Assembly: GCA_005784505.1 (NCBI GenBank)
Contig: VCAZ01000003.1
Location: forward strand, 4,510,510 to 4,574,509
Direction of reading: 5' to 3'
DNA from: Bagarius yarrelli
Taxonomy: Eukaryota; Chordata; Actinopteri; Siluriformes; Sisoridae
DNA length: 64,000 nucleotides
The notes under the pieces are model-generated. The model was not told the origin of the DNA. It searched no databases and saw nothing but the letters and a program-made list of their open reading frames with translations. Below, one piece after another: positions 39,007 to 50,383 of this stretch (the stretch's first letter is position 1; the number at the start of each line of letters is the position of its first letter). The translations under genes were made by a program, and so were the position numbers.

Positions 39007-39623
39007 ACATGGGAAAATATAGATAGAATAAATAATATTTATGTTTAGCTTAGCCTGATAACTTTTCTTTAGAACTTTCTAGAATTGAGTAATTACCCTT
39101 CCAATAACTTATCTTTTTACTTTTACACTAATCCAACAGAAACCCACACATAAACACATCATTGTTAACAAATTATAGAGGAAGTAGAAAGGACGTGTCT
39201 GAGCTCCCCCTGCTTCAGCTTTCCTGGTGGGCTGCAGATGCTCGGTTCCACAAGTCCAGGATGTGTTTTACTCTAAATACACTGGTTTGTTCTGTTTGCT
39301 AAACATCACACTAGGGCATTTAACTTGCTTTCAATGTGTATCGTGTATTTGTAATGACCCATTTATCCACAACTTTTTTTCACACTGTCCATGAATGCAT
39401 TAAAAATAGCTTATGTGATTTGTTTGTAAATATCATATAGAACATAATGCTAGGAACCGAAACTAAACTAAACTAAAAGCTTGAGAACTGTTAAGATTAC
39501 GCCGGAACAGGTAATTGTGCTGGAGAAATTGAGCTCTTAACTCTGAAGTCACAGGAGTCGGATATCATATTCTGAAAGCCAGATTCATTATTTTTATTCA
39601 AAGCAACCTGTGTAATCGACTGG

Positions 39624-39770
39624 AAGATTTTCCTAACCACGAAGCAAATAGAGAAAGAGAAACAAGGTGCCTGTATCACTTTTTACCTTTATATTAAATA
39701 GAAATACTTCTTTATTGGCAATAAAATGAATGAAAGATGATGGGATGCTCAACCTTGTTCTGTTATTTTT
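39624..39770 (+). repeat. Direct repeat unit, second copy
   Basis: It contains the shared GAGAAACAAGGTGCCTGTAT and GATGATGGGATGCTCAACCT. It lies about 300 bases from the outer slc12a7 exon. Confidence 0.65.
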
Positions 39771-39793
39771 TTTTTTTTCAATAAAAACCTTTA

Positions 39794-39886
39794 CAATACA
39801 GATGTCTTTATATATGTTTATATATACAAAGACATCTGTATATATATAATTTATTTATTTAATAACAATACAGATGTCTTATAAAT

Positions 39887-39955
<69 letters not shown>
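39794..39955. repeat. Palindrome next to a (TA)n run
   Basis: ACAGATGTCTTT (39798-39809) pairs with AAAGACATCTGT (39838-39849). A third ACAGATGTCTT follows near 39868, and a TA run occupies about 39887-39955. Confidence 0.9.
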
Positions 39956-39958
<3 letters not shown>

Positions 39959-40074
39959 CTCAGGTAAACATGGCATGCTTGCTGATCATATTAAAGCCGG
40001 TGTAATTCCCCAAGTACAGATTTGTCCTCCAAGACATCGGATTCTAAAAACACATCAAGCAGCATGTCACTCAC

Positions 40075-40252
40075 CGTATTTATTGGGTTCTCTGTTGTAC
40101 TGGAGGATGGGAACAGCTTCAGGTTCATCTAGATCTCCCTCACCTCCAAACACAGGTGAGAGCTGCTGCCTGTTATTCTCGTGATGATTAAGCTCCTGCT
40201 GCTCGATGTCACAGCCCTGAGCTACAGGCAGGACCACGAACCTTTCCGTCAT
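40075..40252 (-). CDS. slc12a7: K-Cl cotransporter (slc12a7-like), alternative first coding exon (outer)
   Basis: This minus-strand exon starts at ATG 40252-40250 (context ATAAACATG, A at -3) and encodes 59 residues plus one base before a G|GTGAGT donor (40075/40074). Its start, MTERFVVLPVAQG, aligns with the MPTNFTVVPV start of the inner exon and with KCC N-termini. The phase is identical, so it can splice to 441-350 to give ...PNKYG-DGNPKESSPF across an intron of about 39.6 kb. Residues 4-10 (RFVVLPV) fit the RFx[V/I]xx[V/I/T/S] docking motif of SPAK/OSR1 kinases. The rest is acidic, Gln- and Asn-rich, and probably disordered. The frame stays open upstream to an ATG at 40480, but that extension is basic, lies in GC-rich promoter-like sequence, and has no family resemblance, so I rejected it as start. 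No transcript evidence can be read from DNA, so use of the exon is inferred. Confidence 0.8.
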
Positions 40253-40500
40253 GTTTATCCGTCTTAATCTCACGCTTGAGCGAGTTGTACAGGTCAGATG
40301 GCGCTCGGTGTGGAGCTCATAGCCGCCGGTGCGTGGAGTGGATAAGCGCGATTGTGTGTAACACAGTGTACGAGATCTGCAACCTCCATGTACCCCTGTG
40401 CATGCCGCGATGGGCGGGTCCGAACGCTGATTGGTCGAGCCGCGTCCGAGCCGCCTGTCACTGAAATGGTTTAACGTCATCGTCCGAAAACAAAAGCGCC
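40253..40500 (-). promoter_or_regulatory. slc12a7: CpG-rich promoter region of the outer slc12a7 first exon
   Basis: Immediately upstream of the outer first exon the sequence becomes rich in G, C and CpG, in contrast to the AT-rich surroundings. It contains a GC box (GGGCGG, 40412-40417) and, on the minus strand, a CCAAT box (40434-40430). No TATA box is evident. This is the expected look of a CpG-type promoter firing leftward. The transcription start is probably between about 40260 and 40420. Confidence 0.65.
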
Positions 40501-40724
40501 TTCTGGAAGTTTCAGTTTCAAGCAGTAACTAGATTTCCGAACAAACAATAATAATTAACACCTTACTCTATATTACTAAATTATCATGGCATTATAAATA
40601 ATCTCCACACCCCTGATTTTTCTTCTTCGTTTTTTAAATTATTATTAGGTTGTTGTTTTATTACTTTATTTATTTATTAGCAACAAGAGCATATTATATC
40701 TTATTTGCAATTTTTACATCCTAC

Positions 40725-40850
40725 TAAGCAATTAAGGGTTGGGGGCCTTGCTTAGGGGCCCAGCAGTAGCAGCTTGGTGGTGCTGGAAATCAAACCCACA
40801 GTCTTCCACTCAGCAGTCCAACATTTTAACCACTGAGCACACACTTTTTG
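40725..40850 (-). mobile_element. SINE family A fragment, reverse, 5' half
   Basis: It has AATTAAGGGTTGGGGGCCTT, CTTGGTGGTGCTGGAAATCA and the A-box end TTTTAACCACTGAGCAC. The 3' end of the SINE is absent. Confidence 0.65.
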
Positions 40851-40883
40851 TGTGTTTTAAATAAGAAGAGATTTTATCTTTTC

Positions 40884-40903
40884 AATTGAAATCTCTCTAT
40901 CTG

Positions 40904-40964
<61 letters not shown>

Positions 40965-40981
40965 ATCTATCTGTTAATCCG

Positions 40982-41044
<63 letters not shown>

Positions 41045-41045
41045 G
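40884..41045 (+). repeat. (CTAT)n tetranucleotide microsatellite
   Basis: About 35 CTAT units in two blocks, interrupted by TATCTGTTAATCCGTC around 40965-40985. Confidence 0.95.
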
Positions 41046-41866
41046 TCTGTTTTATTTATGTTTTTTTTATTACACAATTAATTTGTTTAATTACACACAG
41101 GTGCTAGTTACGTTTTTGTGAAACAAAATGGCATCTTTAAATTAGCATTTGGTTGGATATTACTGTGTTTAAATACAAAAAATATTTCAGTTGGTAAATT
41201 GGTGAACAAGTAATTTAGTGTGCGATATTTATGTTGTAGCATTATTTTGTATCTCACAGCCTTACTGCTTTGAAAGAATACACACTTGGCGTAAAAGAGC
41301 TAGTAAGGGAAATGAATCATTGAACAGTCTTTCCTCAAAGCAGTTACAGACTTTGGCAATTAACTGCTATCTTATGGTTGGTTTGGCAACTTTTCATATG
41401 TAAAAAGTTAACTATTTGAAGTGGAACAGCCAAATGGGTGTTCTGGTGGTGTTGGTTCACTGAACTTAATTACCTTCTCCAGAATTTCCTGCCGAAAAAA
41501 GCAATTACGACTATTTTGTCAGTAATTCACTGTGCTGTAAATGACCAGCTGAGAACAATAAATTAAGTCTGTAAGAACGAGCAACACTATATTTAACCTG
41601 CATAAATGATCTAAAATAAACTGGTATAAAGGTTAAATTATCTCTGCTGCCTCATCCTCCTGAATATTCTGTCTTTTTTTATAGAACTCAGTGTTTAACA
41701 TCAATTGTCCCAAATACTTAAACAGGATTCTTTAGAATAGATCAAAATATCAAGAGATATCATCATGTCAGTAATCTTAAATAAATGTTTCTTAAATAAA
41801 CATTCCTTACAAGGATGTACATTCAAAATAATCTAATAATCTTTAATAAATAATACTTTTTAAAAT

Positions 41867-42354
41867 TGGACTTTTTTTGTGGATGTCTCAGCACTCCAAA
41901 ATTCTGACTTTTCGATGAATCTTTGGAGAGGACGTTTAAATAGATATTCATGCAGGAGGGGTAAACCATCACAGGGCCACACAAACTCACTCTTATGGGC
42001 AAATTAGAATCAATCTAACACACGTTTTTGGACTGTGGGAGTAAACCAGATTTACCCCAACGCAAGTATTTTTAAAGAATACAATCATTTTAAATGGCGA
42101 AACAGTATTTGGCTCTTTTAAGCCAAAACATAATTACAACACTTTTACCAAACTAAACAGGAACAGGAAAATTTCAGATATACAAAATACAAGGCATACG
42201 AAGCTTGTACATGCATATGTGTTTTAATCATCAGTTCTTCCACATTAACCTTGGCAAAACATGTCTTTATAGAGTTAGCTTTGTGCACTGGGGACCTTGT
42301 CAAGTTGTAACACTGTTTGGGTCTCCTAATTTCAGTAAAGGAATAGTGCAATGG
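41867..42354 (+). repeat. Locally duplicated segment A with templated insert B
   Basis: Segment A (41867-42064, 198 bases) recurs unchanged by eye at 42352-42549. Between them, segment B (42062-42354) is a near copy of 43370-43660. Junctions share GCA and TGG. Confidence 0.85.
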
Positions 42355-42429
42355 ACTTTTTTTGTGGATGTCTCAGCACTCCAAAATTCTGACTTTTCGA
42401 TGAATCTTTGGAGAGGACGTTTAAATAGA

Positions 42430-42645
42430 TATTCATGCAGGAGGGGTAAACCATCACAGGGCCACACAAACTCACTCTTATGGGCAAATTAGAATCAATC
42501 TAACACACGTTTTTGGACTGTGGGAGTAAACCAGATTTACCCCAACGCAGGCACGGGGAGAACATGCAAACTCCACCCAGAAAGGGCCCTGCCCGGGAAT
42601 TGAACCCAGGACCTTCCTGCTGTACGGCAACAGTGCTAATAAAGC
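42430..42645 (-). mobile_element. SINE family C, reverse, part of a local duplication
   Basis: It contains AACACACGTTTTTGGACTGT, GGGGAGAACATGCAAACTCC and GGAATTGAACCCAGGACC. The left part, up to 42549, is duplicated at 41945-42064. Confidence 0.7.
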
Positions 42646-43369
42646 ACTGATATAGATATATTATAAATAAGAATTTCAGCATAGTTTAGAATTGAGATAC
42701 TGTTGAAATACAGTTAGGATACGATAATGATAATATATTAACGTTGTATTTCTTTCAATAGCATAATTATAATGTAAACTTAGATTTTCTGTGTAAATCT
42801 CACCACAATTCTTTAATCCATTAGATTAATTCATAGACCATAAATATTCTACAATTTTTCTTGTTTTGTCATTTCTGCCTTTTTTAAACTATTAAAATGT
42901 GAAGCAAATTTTAAAAGTCTGGGTTACATTTAATTCTACAATTAAAAACATTTTGAGTGATCAGTAATATCTGCATGGATATAATTCTTTACAAGATGAT
43001 ATCTGAACAAAACCTTGGCTTTAGGTTCCAAATGGATTTTATCTCTCCTCTTTTAAAATCAGGTTATTTAATTAATGAATGATGACACCAGATCCCCAGT
43101 ACTACACAAAATATTTCCCTTCCCTTAAATTGTTGAAGGTGGTACATAATTTTAGTGAGGATAAAATAACACGGTAATTTATTGTTTAAAAATATAAATA
43201 TATTTAATTGCTAGTTGTTATTGCTAATAATAGTGCATCTCTGACCACTTTTTGGCCTTAACCCAAAATAGTGTGATTAATATAGTTGCTCAGCAAACAG
43301 TTGTTTTAAATGTAAAAATAGCTACCAACGTGAAAACGCCACTTGGCCAGTATGTTGCAACTATATATA

Positions 43370-43660
43370 GCAAGTATTTTTAAAGAATACAATCATTTTA
43401 AATGGCGAAACAGTTTTTTGGTCTTTTTTAAGCCAACATAATTACAACACTTTTACCAAACTAACAGGAACAGGAAATTTCAGATATACAAAATACAAGG
43501 CATACGAATCTTGTACATGCATATGTGTTTTAATCATCAGTTCTTCCACATTAACCTTGGCAAAACATGTCTTTATAGCGTTAGCTTTGTGCACTGGGGG
43601 CCTTGTCAAGTTGTAACACTGTTTGGGTCTCCTAATTTCAGTAAAGGAATAGTGCAATGG
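43370..43660 (+). repeat. Donor copy of segment B
   Basis: It matches 42062-42354, with about eight small differences, mostly in homopolymers (for example CAGTTTTTTGG against CAGTATTTGG). Confidence 0.85.
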
Positions 43661-43999
43661 CACACATTCTAGAAAATGATGTGCTACCAAAATTGTGGCA
43701 ACATGAGGCTGTGCTGGTGGGGTGTTGGCAATATAATTCATATTTAATAAAGTAGAAGAGGATAGAAAATTGTTCAGATTTGTATGTCTGTGATAGAAAT
43801 TAAGTTGAGAGTGATTTAACAGAATAAATAGATTTTAATTTAGAATTTAGAGAATTTAGAATTTAGAATTTTTATATTTTAGTTTTGTACCACCAAATAC
43901 CTATCATTAAGTTTTTACTCAGAACTTTAGATTGTCATCTAATACTCTGGCTGTAGATATTTCCTCATGTTATTAAAGGGCACTGATAGTTCAAGTTTA

Positions 44000-44355
44000 A
44001 GAAGCTTTATTGTCATTTCAACCATATAGGTTCAACCATATAGGAGAAACAAAACACAGAATTACACAAAACACCAAACAACAAAGAGCCACTTAACAGA
44101 ACTGAGTTGAAGACTAAGAATAAATTGTCTCAGCAACATAAAGTGCATGTGTGCAATTTGGTGCAAACAGTGCAGAACAGACAGTGCAATTAACAATACA
44201 AACATTACAACAGACAACAGTGCAAAAACAGACAATACAGAACATAACGCTGTATAGTACATTCAAATATAGCGCCAACCAGATTATAAAAATGTGCAGA
44301 TAAGAGAGGTATGTGCAAGTAAACAAGCAGCAAGATGTTTGTGCAATCAGCATTT
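44000..44355. repeat. Dispersed repeat, CAGTGCAA-rich, possible LINE tail
   Basis: AAGCTTTATTGTCATTTCAA is followed by repeated GTGCAA/ACAGACAGTGCAA motifs, a known look of some fish LINE-like tails. A related, more decayed copy is at 32650-32835. Confidence 0.45.
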
Positions 44356-44504
44356 AAAGTGACCCCAGCAAAGCTACGATTACTTATTCTTTCAAATTCT
44401 ACACCTTTCATGTACTTTGATTTGTAACTGTGTTATAAAACTAGCCAAAAAGTATGCATACTTTTCTTTATGGTGGATCTATTTTACTGTAACATGGTGT
44501 CCAA

Positions 44505-44770
44505 GCTTTCATTCATTCAACTTCTATACATGCTTAGTCCCTAATTCTGGGTCACCTATATCCCAGCTCTCTCTAAAAGGGCAAAAGGCAGGAGGGGTAA
44601 ACCCTGGACACACTAACACTAACTCCTATGAGTAATTTAGAATTACCAATCAATCTAACATACATGCTTTTGGACTGTGGGAGGAAACCGGAGTGCCCAG
44701 AGTAAACCCACACAGGCCTGGAGAGAACATGCAAACTCCACAGAAAGGCAGTAAGCCACCGTGATGCCCT
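44505..44770 (-). mobile_element. SINE family C, reverse
   Basis: It contains TCATTCAACTTCTATACATG, CTTTTGGACTGTGGGAGGAA and AGAGAACATGCAAACTCCAC, and ends at GTAAGCCACCGTGATGCCC. Confidence 0.75.
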
Positions 44771-45819
44771 GGTGTGCAAGCTTTTGTTCCTTAAAAACTC
44801 CGGGAATTTCTGCATATCTTTTCACTACACACTGTTGAAATGAGTTACAAGGGAAATGGGACAAAAACAAGTATACAGGCATGTCACTAAATGTGAAAGT
44901 ACACAATTGTATAGAATGTTATTGTATGCAGCAACATTTACATTTTCTTAACTAAAACTAAGAGGCTCAAACCATCTCCCAGCTTTTACTGTCCCCACTG
45001 ACCTCAATCCCACTGAACACTTTTGGGATAACCTGGAATGGCGAATGCATCCTAGACTTTATAACCTGACATTAGTTTCTAATCTCACTGACGTGCTTGT
45101 AACTAAACGAACATATATCCTTCATTTACCAAAATATGGTAAAAACCTGCCCAGAAAGATGCAGATTATAACAGCAATGGGGAAATAAGTTTGAAAAAGT
45201 CTGTTCAGAATAGCATATGGTTGTGATTGGCTGTCTTATAATTGCTGGCTGGTGATTTAGTTGTTCCCACTAACTACTGCATGGATGACCTGGATGGAAA
45301 AATGATATAAGAAACCACTAAAAGCCTAGTGAAACCTGATCTTTGTAATGTTATTTCATTAACATATAATGCAGTCTGGTATAAATTCTCATAGGAAAAA
45401 AACTAAAAATAGATATCCTCATTACAGTACCGCTACAGACATGACATCAAATAGGGATAAAAATCAGTCTGTGTATGGCTCCTGTCGTCAGCTTTTTTTC
45501 CCTCAGGTAAATACTTAGAGTGATCTTTCATATTCCATTACATCTTCATCCTCTAAGAATTCTCACAATGGTAATCTGAGTAAGAGTGAGACCAAATCTG
45601 GAAAAGAATGTTTAAAACACATGTAAATGTAGTTTTAAACTTTTGCCACTATATATTAGACTTACTGCGAGTCGCAACACTGGTTATGTCACTTGCCCAA
45701 TGTGGCACCACCCCTGCCGGAGCTGGCCCAAGGGATGAGCGAAGTAAGTGACTGACTGGGGCCTACAAGAGTACAGTAAATGAGGTTTTCTGTTATTTGT
45801 TTTTTTTATTTATTATGTC

Positions 45820-46405
45820 TGTGGACAATGGTAAGAGGTAAAGAAGTGAGTACAGACAAGTTGGAATGGGAGGGGAAATGTGTCAGGAGTGATGTGTGCA
45901 AGAAAAATATCAGCCAGAATCAAGGGGGAGGTGTACAAGACAGTGGTGAGAGCAGCTATGATGTATGGTTTAGAAACAGTGGTGAGACCAGCTATGATGT
46001 ATGGTTTAGAGACAGTGGTGAGACCAGCTATGATGTATGGTTTAGAGACAGTGGCAGTGGATGTTGAGGTTCTCTTTAGGAGTGACGAGTTTGGACAGGA
46101 TTAGGAAAGGGCTTATCGGGGGGACGGCTCAAGTTAGATGTTTTGAGGAGAAAGTCAGAAAAGCCAGATTGAGGTTGTTTGGACATGTACAGAGGAGGGA
46201 TAGTAAATATTTTGGTAGGAGGATGTTAGAAATTGAGCTACCAGGCAGAAGGTAAAGAGGAAGACCAAAGACGAGATATATGGATGCGGTGAACGATGAC
46301 ATGAAGTTAATGTGTGTGAGTGAAGAGGATGTAGACAATAGAGTTAGGTGGAGACAGATAATTCGCTGTGGCAAGCCCTGAGAGAAAACAGCCAAGGAGA
46401 AATGG
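45820..46405 (+). pseudogene. RTE-like retrotransposon 3' fragment with internal 36-bp triplication
   Basis: The plus strand resembles the C-terminal part of RTE-group reverse transcriptases: KGEVYKTVVRAAMMYGLET, RLFGHVQRRDSKYFGRRMLE and ELPGRR. It ends with a region equivalent to RVRWRQIIRCG, coded at about 46340-46375. Frames shift at least twice and the 5' part is absent. A 36-base unit (45940-45975, 45976-46011, 46012-46047) occurs three times in a row within the coding remnant. The same family occurs at 31934-32184. Confidence 0.8.
45940..46047 (+). repeat. 36-bp tandem triplication inside the RTE remnant
   Basis: Three successive units each contain GGTGAGACCAGCTATGATGT; the first differs at two sites. 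Confidence 0.93.
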
Positions 46406-48538
46406 ACATTGGTAATCAAACAAAAATACAATATCAAATTGTAAAAAAAAAACCAATGCGATATTATGTTGTGTATGCAATGTAACACCGAAACACAATT
46501 AAGAAAATATTTAATTAATGTTCTTCTGCTTAATACATAGCAATTCTGAACTGAATTAGAAGCCACTGGCATGTATTTGCCCATTATTCTATTAAACTTA
46601 TATTTGGTGCAGAGTTGTTGACCAGACAGAGTTTATCTGATTTGTTTTTTCCAAACGGCACTCATGGCTGACATTCGGTGGCATGCCTTCTGGGCTTTGT
46701 CTCAGCTGTTCCAGGTTATTTTGAGGAAATGACAAAGCACAATGAAATGCTTCACATGACTAACCGACCCGGCTACTTGAGCTGGGGTTGTGCGATTAGC
46801 AAAATGGACTAGCTACCATAGTCACTTTGACATTGCTAAAAGGAAGGGTTTAAGAAAATATTGTTTGGCTTAGTAACTTTTATCACTACAGTGATAGTAT
46901 TTGCATATTGCCTTTTAATAATATCCCACCCTGTAGGGCATTTAACACGTTACAATTCGGTTTAATTACCAAAACATCATAGGGCGAATATTTGGAATTT
47001 CTTTGTAAGCTTGACATACCCTTATAATTTGGAGTTAAAGGTAATGTAATTGTAATTGTTTTGATTAGAGGCACTATTTTAGTCTTGAGATCATTTCTAA
47101 AGTCTACTTTATATCCTACATTCAGCCACTTACTAAAGACACATAATAAACCAACCTTAAATGAATGTTTAACAAAAACAATTAAAAAGTTAATTGTAAT
47201 TTCACTGTTTTTTAAGTTTATTGTCTAGTGTAGATACAACGGACATTTTATTTAGGATTAGTATGACCCGGGTTTATTTTATTTGGTTGGTGGGTGAAAT
47301 TAGGCAGATACTATTCGGAATTTATTTCGATCTTAGAATAAATGTATTGAATCCAGGTTTTCAAACTTGACAAGGCAATCAGAGAATTTGGCTGGGTTCA
47401 TTTATAATTTTGTAAGTGTTTGCTGCAGTAACAGATCATTTTTTTCTGTATGACTGATTCGAAAAGTTTTGTAGTGATTTTCTCAGTGAACACAGGCTTA
47501 GAATGACCCTGCTTTATATAAAAATAGATCTGTTTCACATTTCTTGCAAGGTTTCCAGTTACACATATATTTGTGGGGAATTTGCATTAGCATACGAAGT
47601 AGGCATTGGGGTTTTTTTTTCCAGGTAGATTTTTTCGGTGTCATGTGGCAAGCATACAGCAGTGTGTATCACTCCATCACTATTATTAGTCATTGTCTGA
47701 GTATTAAAGGTGCTGTGTTTCTATGCACTTAGAGTAATAACGGTCTTTAACCTGAGCACTTAGACTGTTCCAGGAAAGAAAATAAAAATTAGCCACAATA
47801 AACATTTCAATGTTAAAAGAATCTATGTTATTCAAGATCATTCATGCAGAATCTAGTTTACTGTTTAACCAAAAGTTTGTGGACGGCTTACTAGCATAAA
47901 GTTCTTTTAACTTGCAATCTTTTCGTGAGGCATAATCACTTTCAACATTTAACATCACCCCTTCTGGGTAAGACTGTACTACAAAAGGTCATCTCTAACG
48001 CCTCTCGAAAAGTCTTTACTCCTAATGGCTGTTCTGACACTTCCCAATTGTGCACACCACAGAAGCACATAACCTTGTAAGGGGTGTGGGGAATTGGGGT
48101 TGGCCAGAATGCAGGAGGTAGACTGGCAGCCAATCAGAGAGCCTGTACATCGTCCCACTGTCAACACAGTCAGATAAGAAAGTGTTACTACGATGCTCAT
48201 GGTTCCTGCAAAACTTTTTTAGTAAAGACGATATGAGCTAAACTTTTTCAGCCTTCTGTGAGTTTTCCTGCATGACAAAGCTGCTGTGCACAAATCACTT
48301 GAGCTTTATTGTGTTATTGTTTCAGTTTTCTTTGCCTAAACCCCACTGACCTCAACCTCACCAGACACAGTCCACAATCTACAATAGTAGAAAGGGTTAG
48401 CACAAGTGTTGAGATTATTTTAGTATTCAGAATGAAAGTGAATCAGAAATGAAATGTTTTAAAATAGGAATGTCAGATGTTTGGAATTACACAGCTTCTT
48501 ATTATAGGGCAGGGGCAAAAATACCACCGTGTTATTTA

Positions 48539-49373
48539 GAGAGGTGCGTAGTCACAAATTACATTTTACTTCGTTACATTTAGTTGTGTAAATGTTTGGG
48601 TAACGTTTAGAGTATATTTAAAGATGTGAAGTTTTACTCTTACTTAAGTACATTTATAGCAAAATAAGCCTCTACTTTTACTTTGATGCATTTGGTGTTA
48701 TACCGCCGTTACTGTCAAATAATAATAAATATAATCATTTTTATATAATTAGTTTACATGTTTATGTATTTCTCGCAAGACTTTGGAGAGGCAGCTCTGT
48801 ATCTCCTGCTTAAAATTAGCGCACCTTTAATTGGAAGATGAAGCAGAGGAAGATCACCTGTGGCCTCAGGTTCAGTCTATGTTTATTAGAATAGTGTGCA
48901 ACAAAATAAACTGAAATAACCTTGTACAAGAATTCCAGCTCCAACCTGAAAAAAACAGGTAGCGGTAAGTGTCAAAATGACGCATATTTGACCCCTATTA
49001 ATAATCTTTTTTTTTTTTTTTTACTAAAGTGTAAAAAAAACCCCTCAAAACAGAATTGTATTTTATTTTATTCCTACCTAAATAATGCATGTACTTAAAA
49101 TAAAGTATATTTTTAAAAGAGCTGCTCCTAAAAGGTAGAAAATAAAGACAGTTAACTGTTAGAAAAACATCTGAGTGTGTTGGAGATTTTATTGTAAATG
49201 ACAGGTAAATAGTAACTAGTAACTAAATACTGGAGTATTTTTTTATCAGATACTTTTTTACTTTTACTTGAGTAATTTTTTTAATTGATACTTTATCTAT
49301 TACATGAGTAGATTCTAGTATAAGTACTTGTACTTTTACTTAATTAGAGATTTTGGATACTCGACCCACTTCT
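48539..49373. mobile_element. hAT-like non-autonomous element (AGTACTTGTACTTTTACT type)
   Basis: The left end has AGAGGTGCGTAGTCACAAAT and the right end is the inverse of AGAAGTGGGTCGAGTATCC. Both subterminal regions carry ACTTAAGTAC/ACTTTTACT runs like those in Tol2-type hAT ends. There is no transposase. Confidence 0.55.
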
Positions 49374-50383
49374 AGTTATTTATATTCTTTTAAAAAAGGA
49401 AAAAAACATTCGGAAACATAGAAAATATTAAATCTGAGCATATTTCATAGTTACGTAATGTCTATGTGAACAATCTGTGACTTTTCTCCAACCCAACCAA
49501 CAATTAATGTTGAAGAAATGTCAAATTGACATCAAACCTTGAGTTAAAATGTACATCAAATGTAGGTTCAATATGCAAATTCATGTTTTTGACGTCATCT
49601 TAATTTGCATACTGAACCTATATTTTGACATACTGAACCTATATTTTTAACCTCATTCGTTGGAATCCTACCAGTGGAAGAAATTTCTATCCAATCTGAG
49701 TATGAAATGATGTTATACAGCATACAATACTTGATTAATATTTGCTGTCAATTTAATATTAAGGTGCAAGGTGGGAGTTTAAGTTCTTGATTTTAATTTT
49801 TAATTGTAATAAAATAAAATAACATTAAATAAAGTTAAATTAAATAAATAAACAAATCCAGGGATAGCTGTATTTAATTAAGCATATTATTTTAATTACA
49901 ATTTATTATTTTAATGATCTGTTAGTTGTGTGTAGTGCCTTACTTACTGTGAACAATAGGTTGCAGTGTTGTTCAATAATGAAGTCTTGTACCTTCTGCT
50001 CTGGGAACTATTACTATATAGTTATATAGGGCTTCTAATAGAAATCTTTTATGTTTTATACCTGGTTGTTATAAAAACGTCTCAAAAAATTTGGATTTCG
50101 ATCTTTAAGATGATCTTATTAGACGAGATTGACGGGATCTAGAGATCTAAATTCTGTGAGATCAAACTTTTCTTACATGCTCAACATTAGCCAACAATCA
50201 ATCATACCACAGTTGCAGAGATCATGTTTGTAATGTTTGCTCTAAACAGTAACCACAACTATTGTCGTTTATCCATACAGTTTTGTCACATTTCCTCATT
50301 AAATTCTGAGTTATATATTTAAAATAAATAAATATAAATGTTTATGCCATGATGGTAAACGCCTGGATGTCGCCGATCGCTTT

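Larger units (their letters stand above)
24104..40074 (-). other. slc12a7 intron between the outer and inner first exons
   Basis: About 16 kb that is intronic only for the outer-start transcript. It holds SINE copies (25570, 25940, 27786, 29572, 30987, 31878-32275, 34350, 37312), a nested RTE fragment, a 36-bp minisatellite (28911-29477), an inverted-repeat element near 38.1-39.0 kb and AT microsatellites. I recognise nothing in 24490-25560, 26060-27780, 32840-34200 and 34830-37300 beyond simple repeats. Confidence 0.65.

Noticed and set aside
40886..41107. ORF with a YLSIYLSI stretch
   Set aside because: It is the translation of the CTAT microsatellite.
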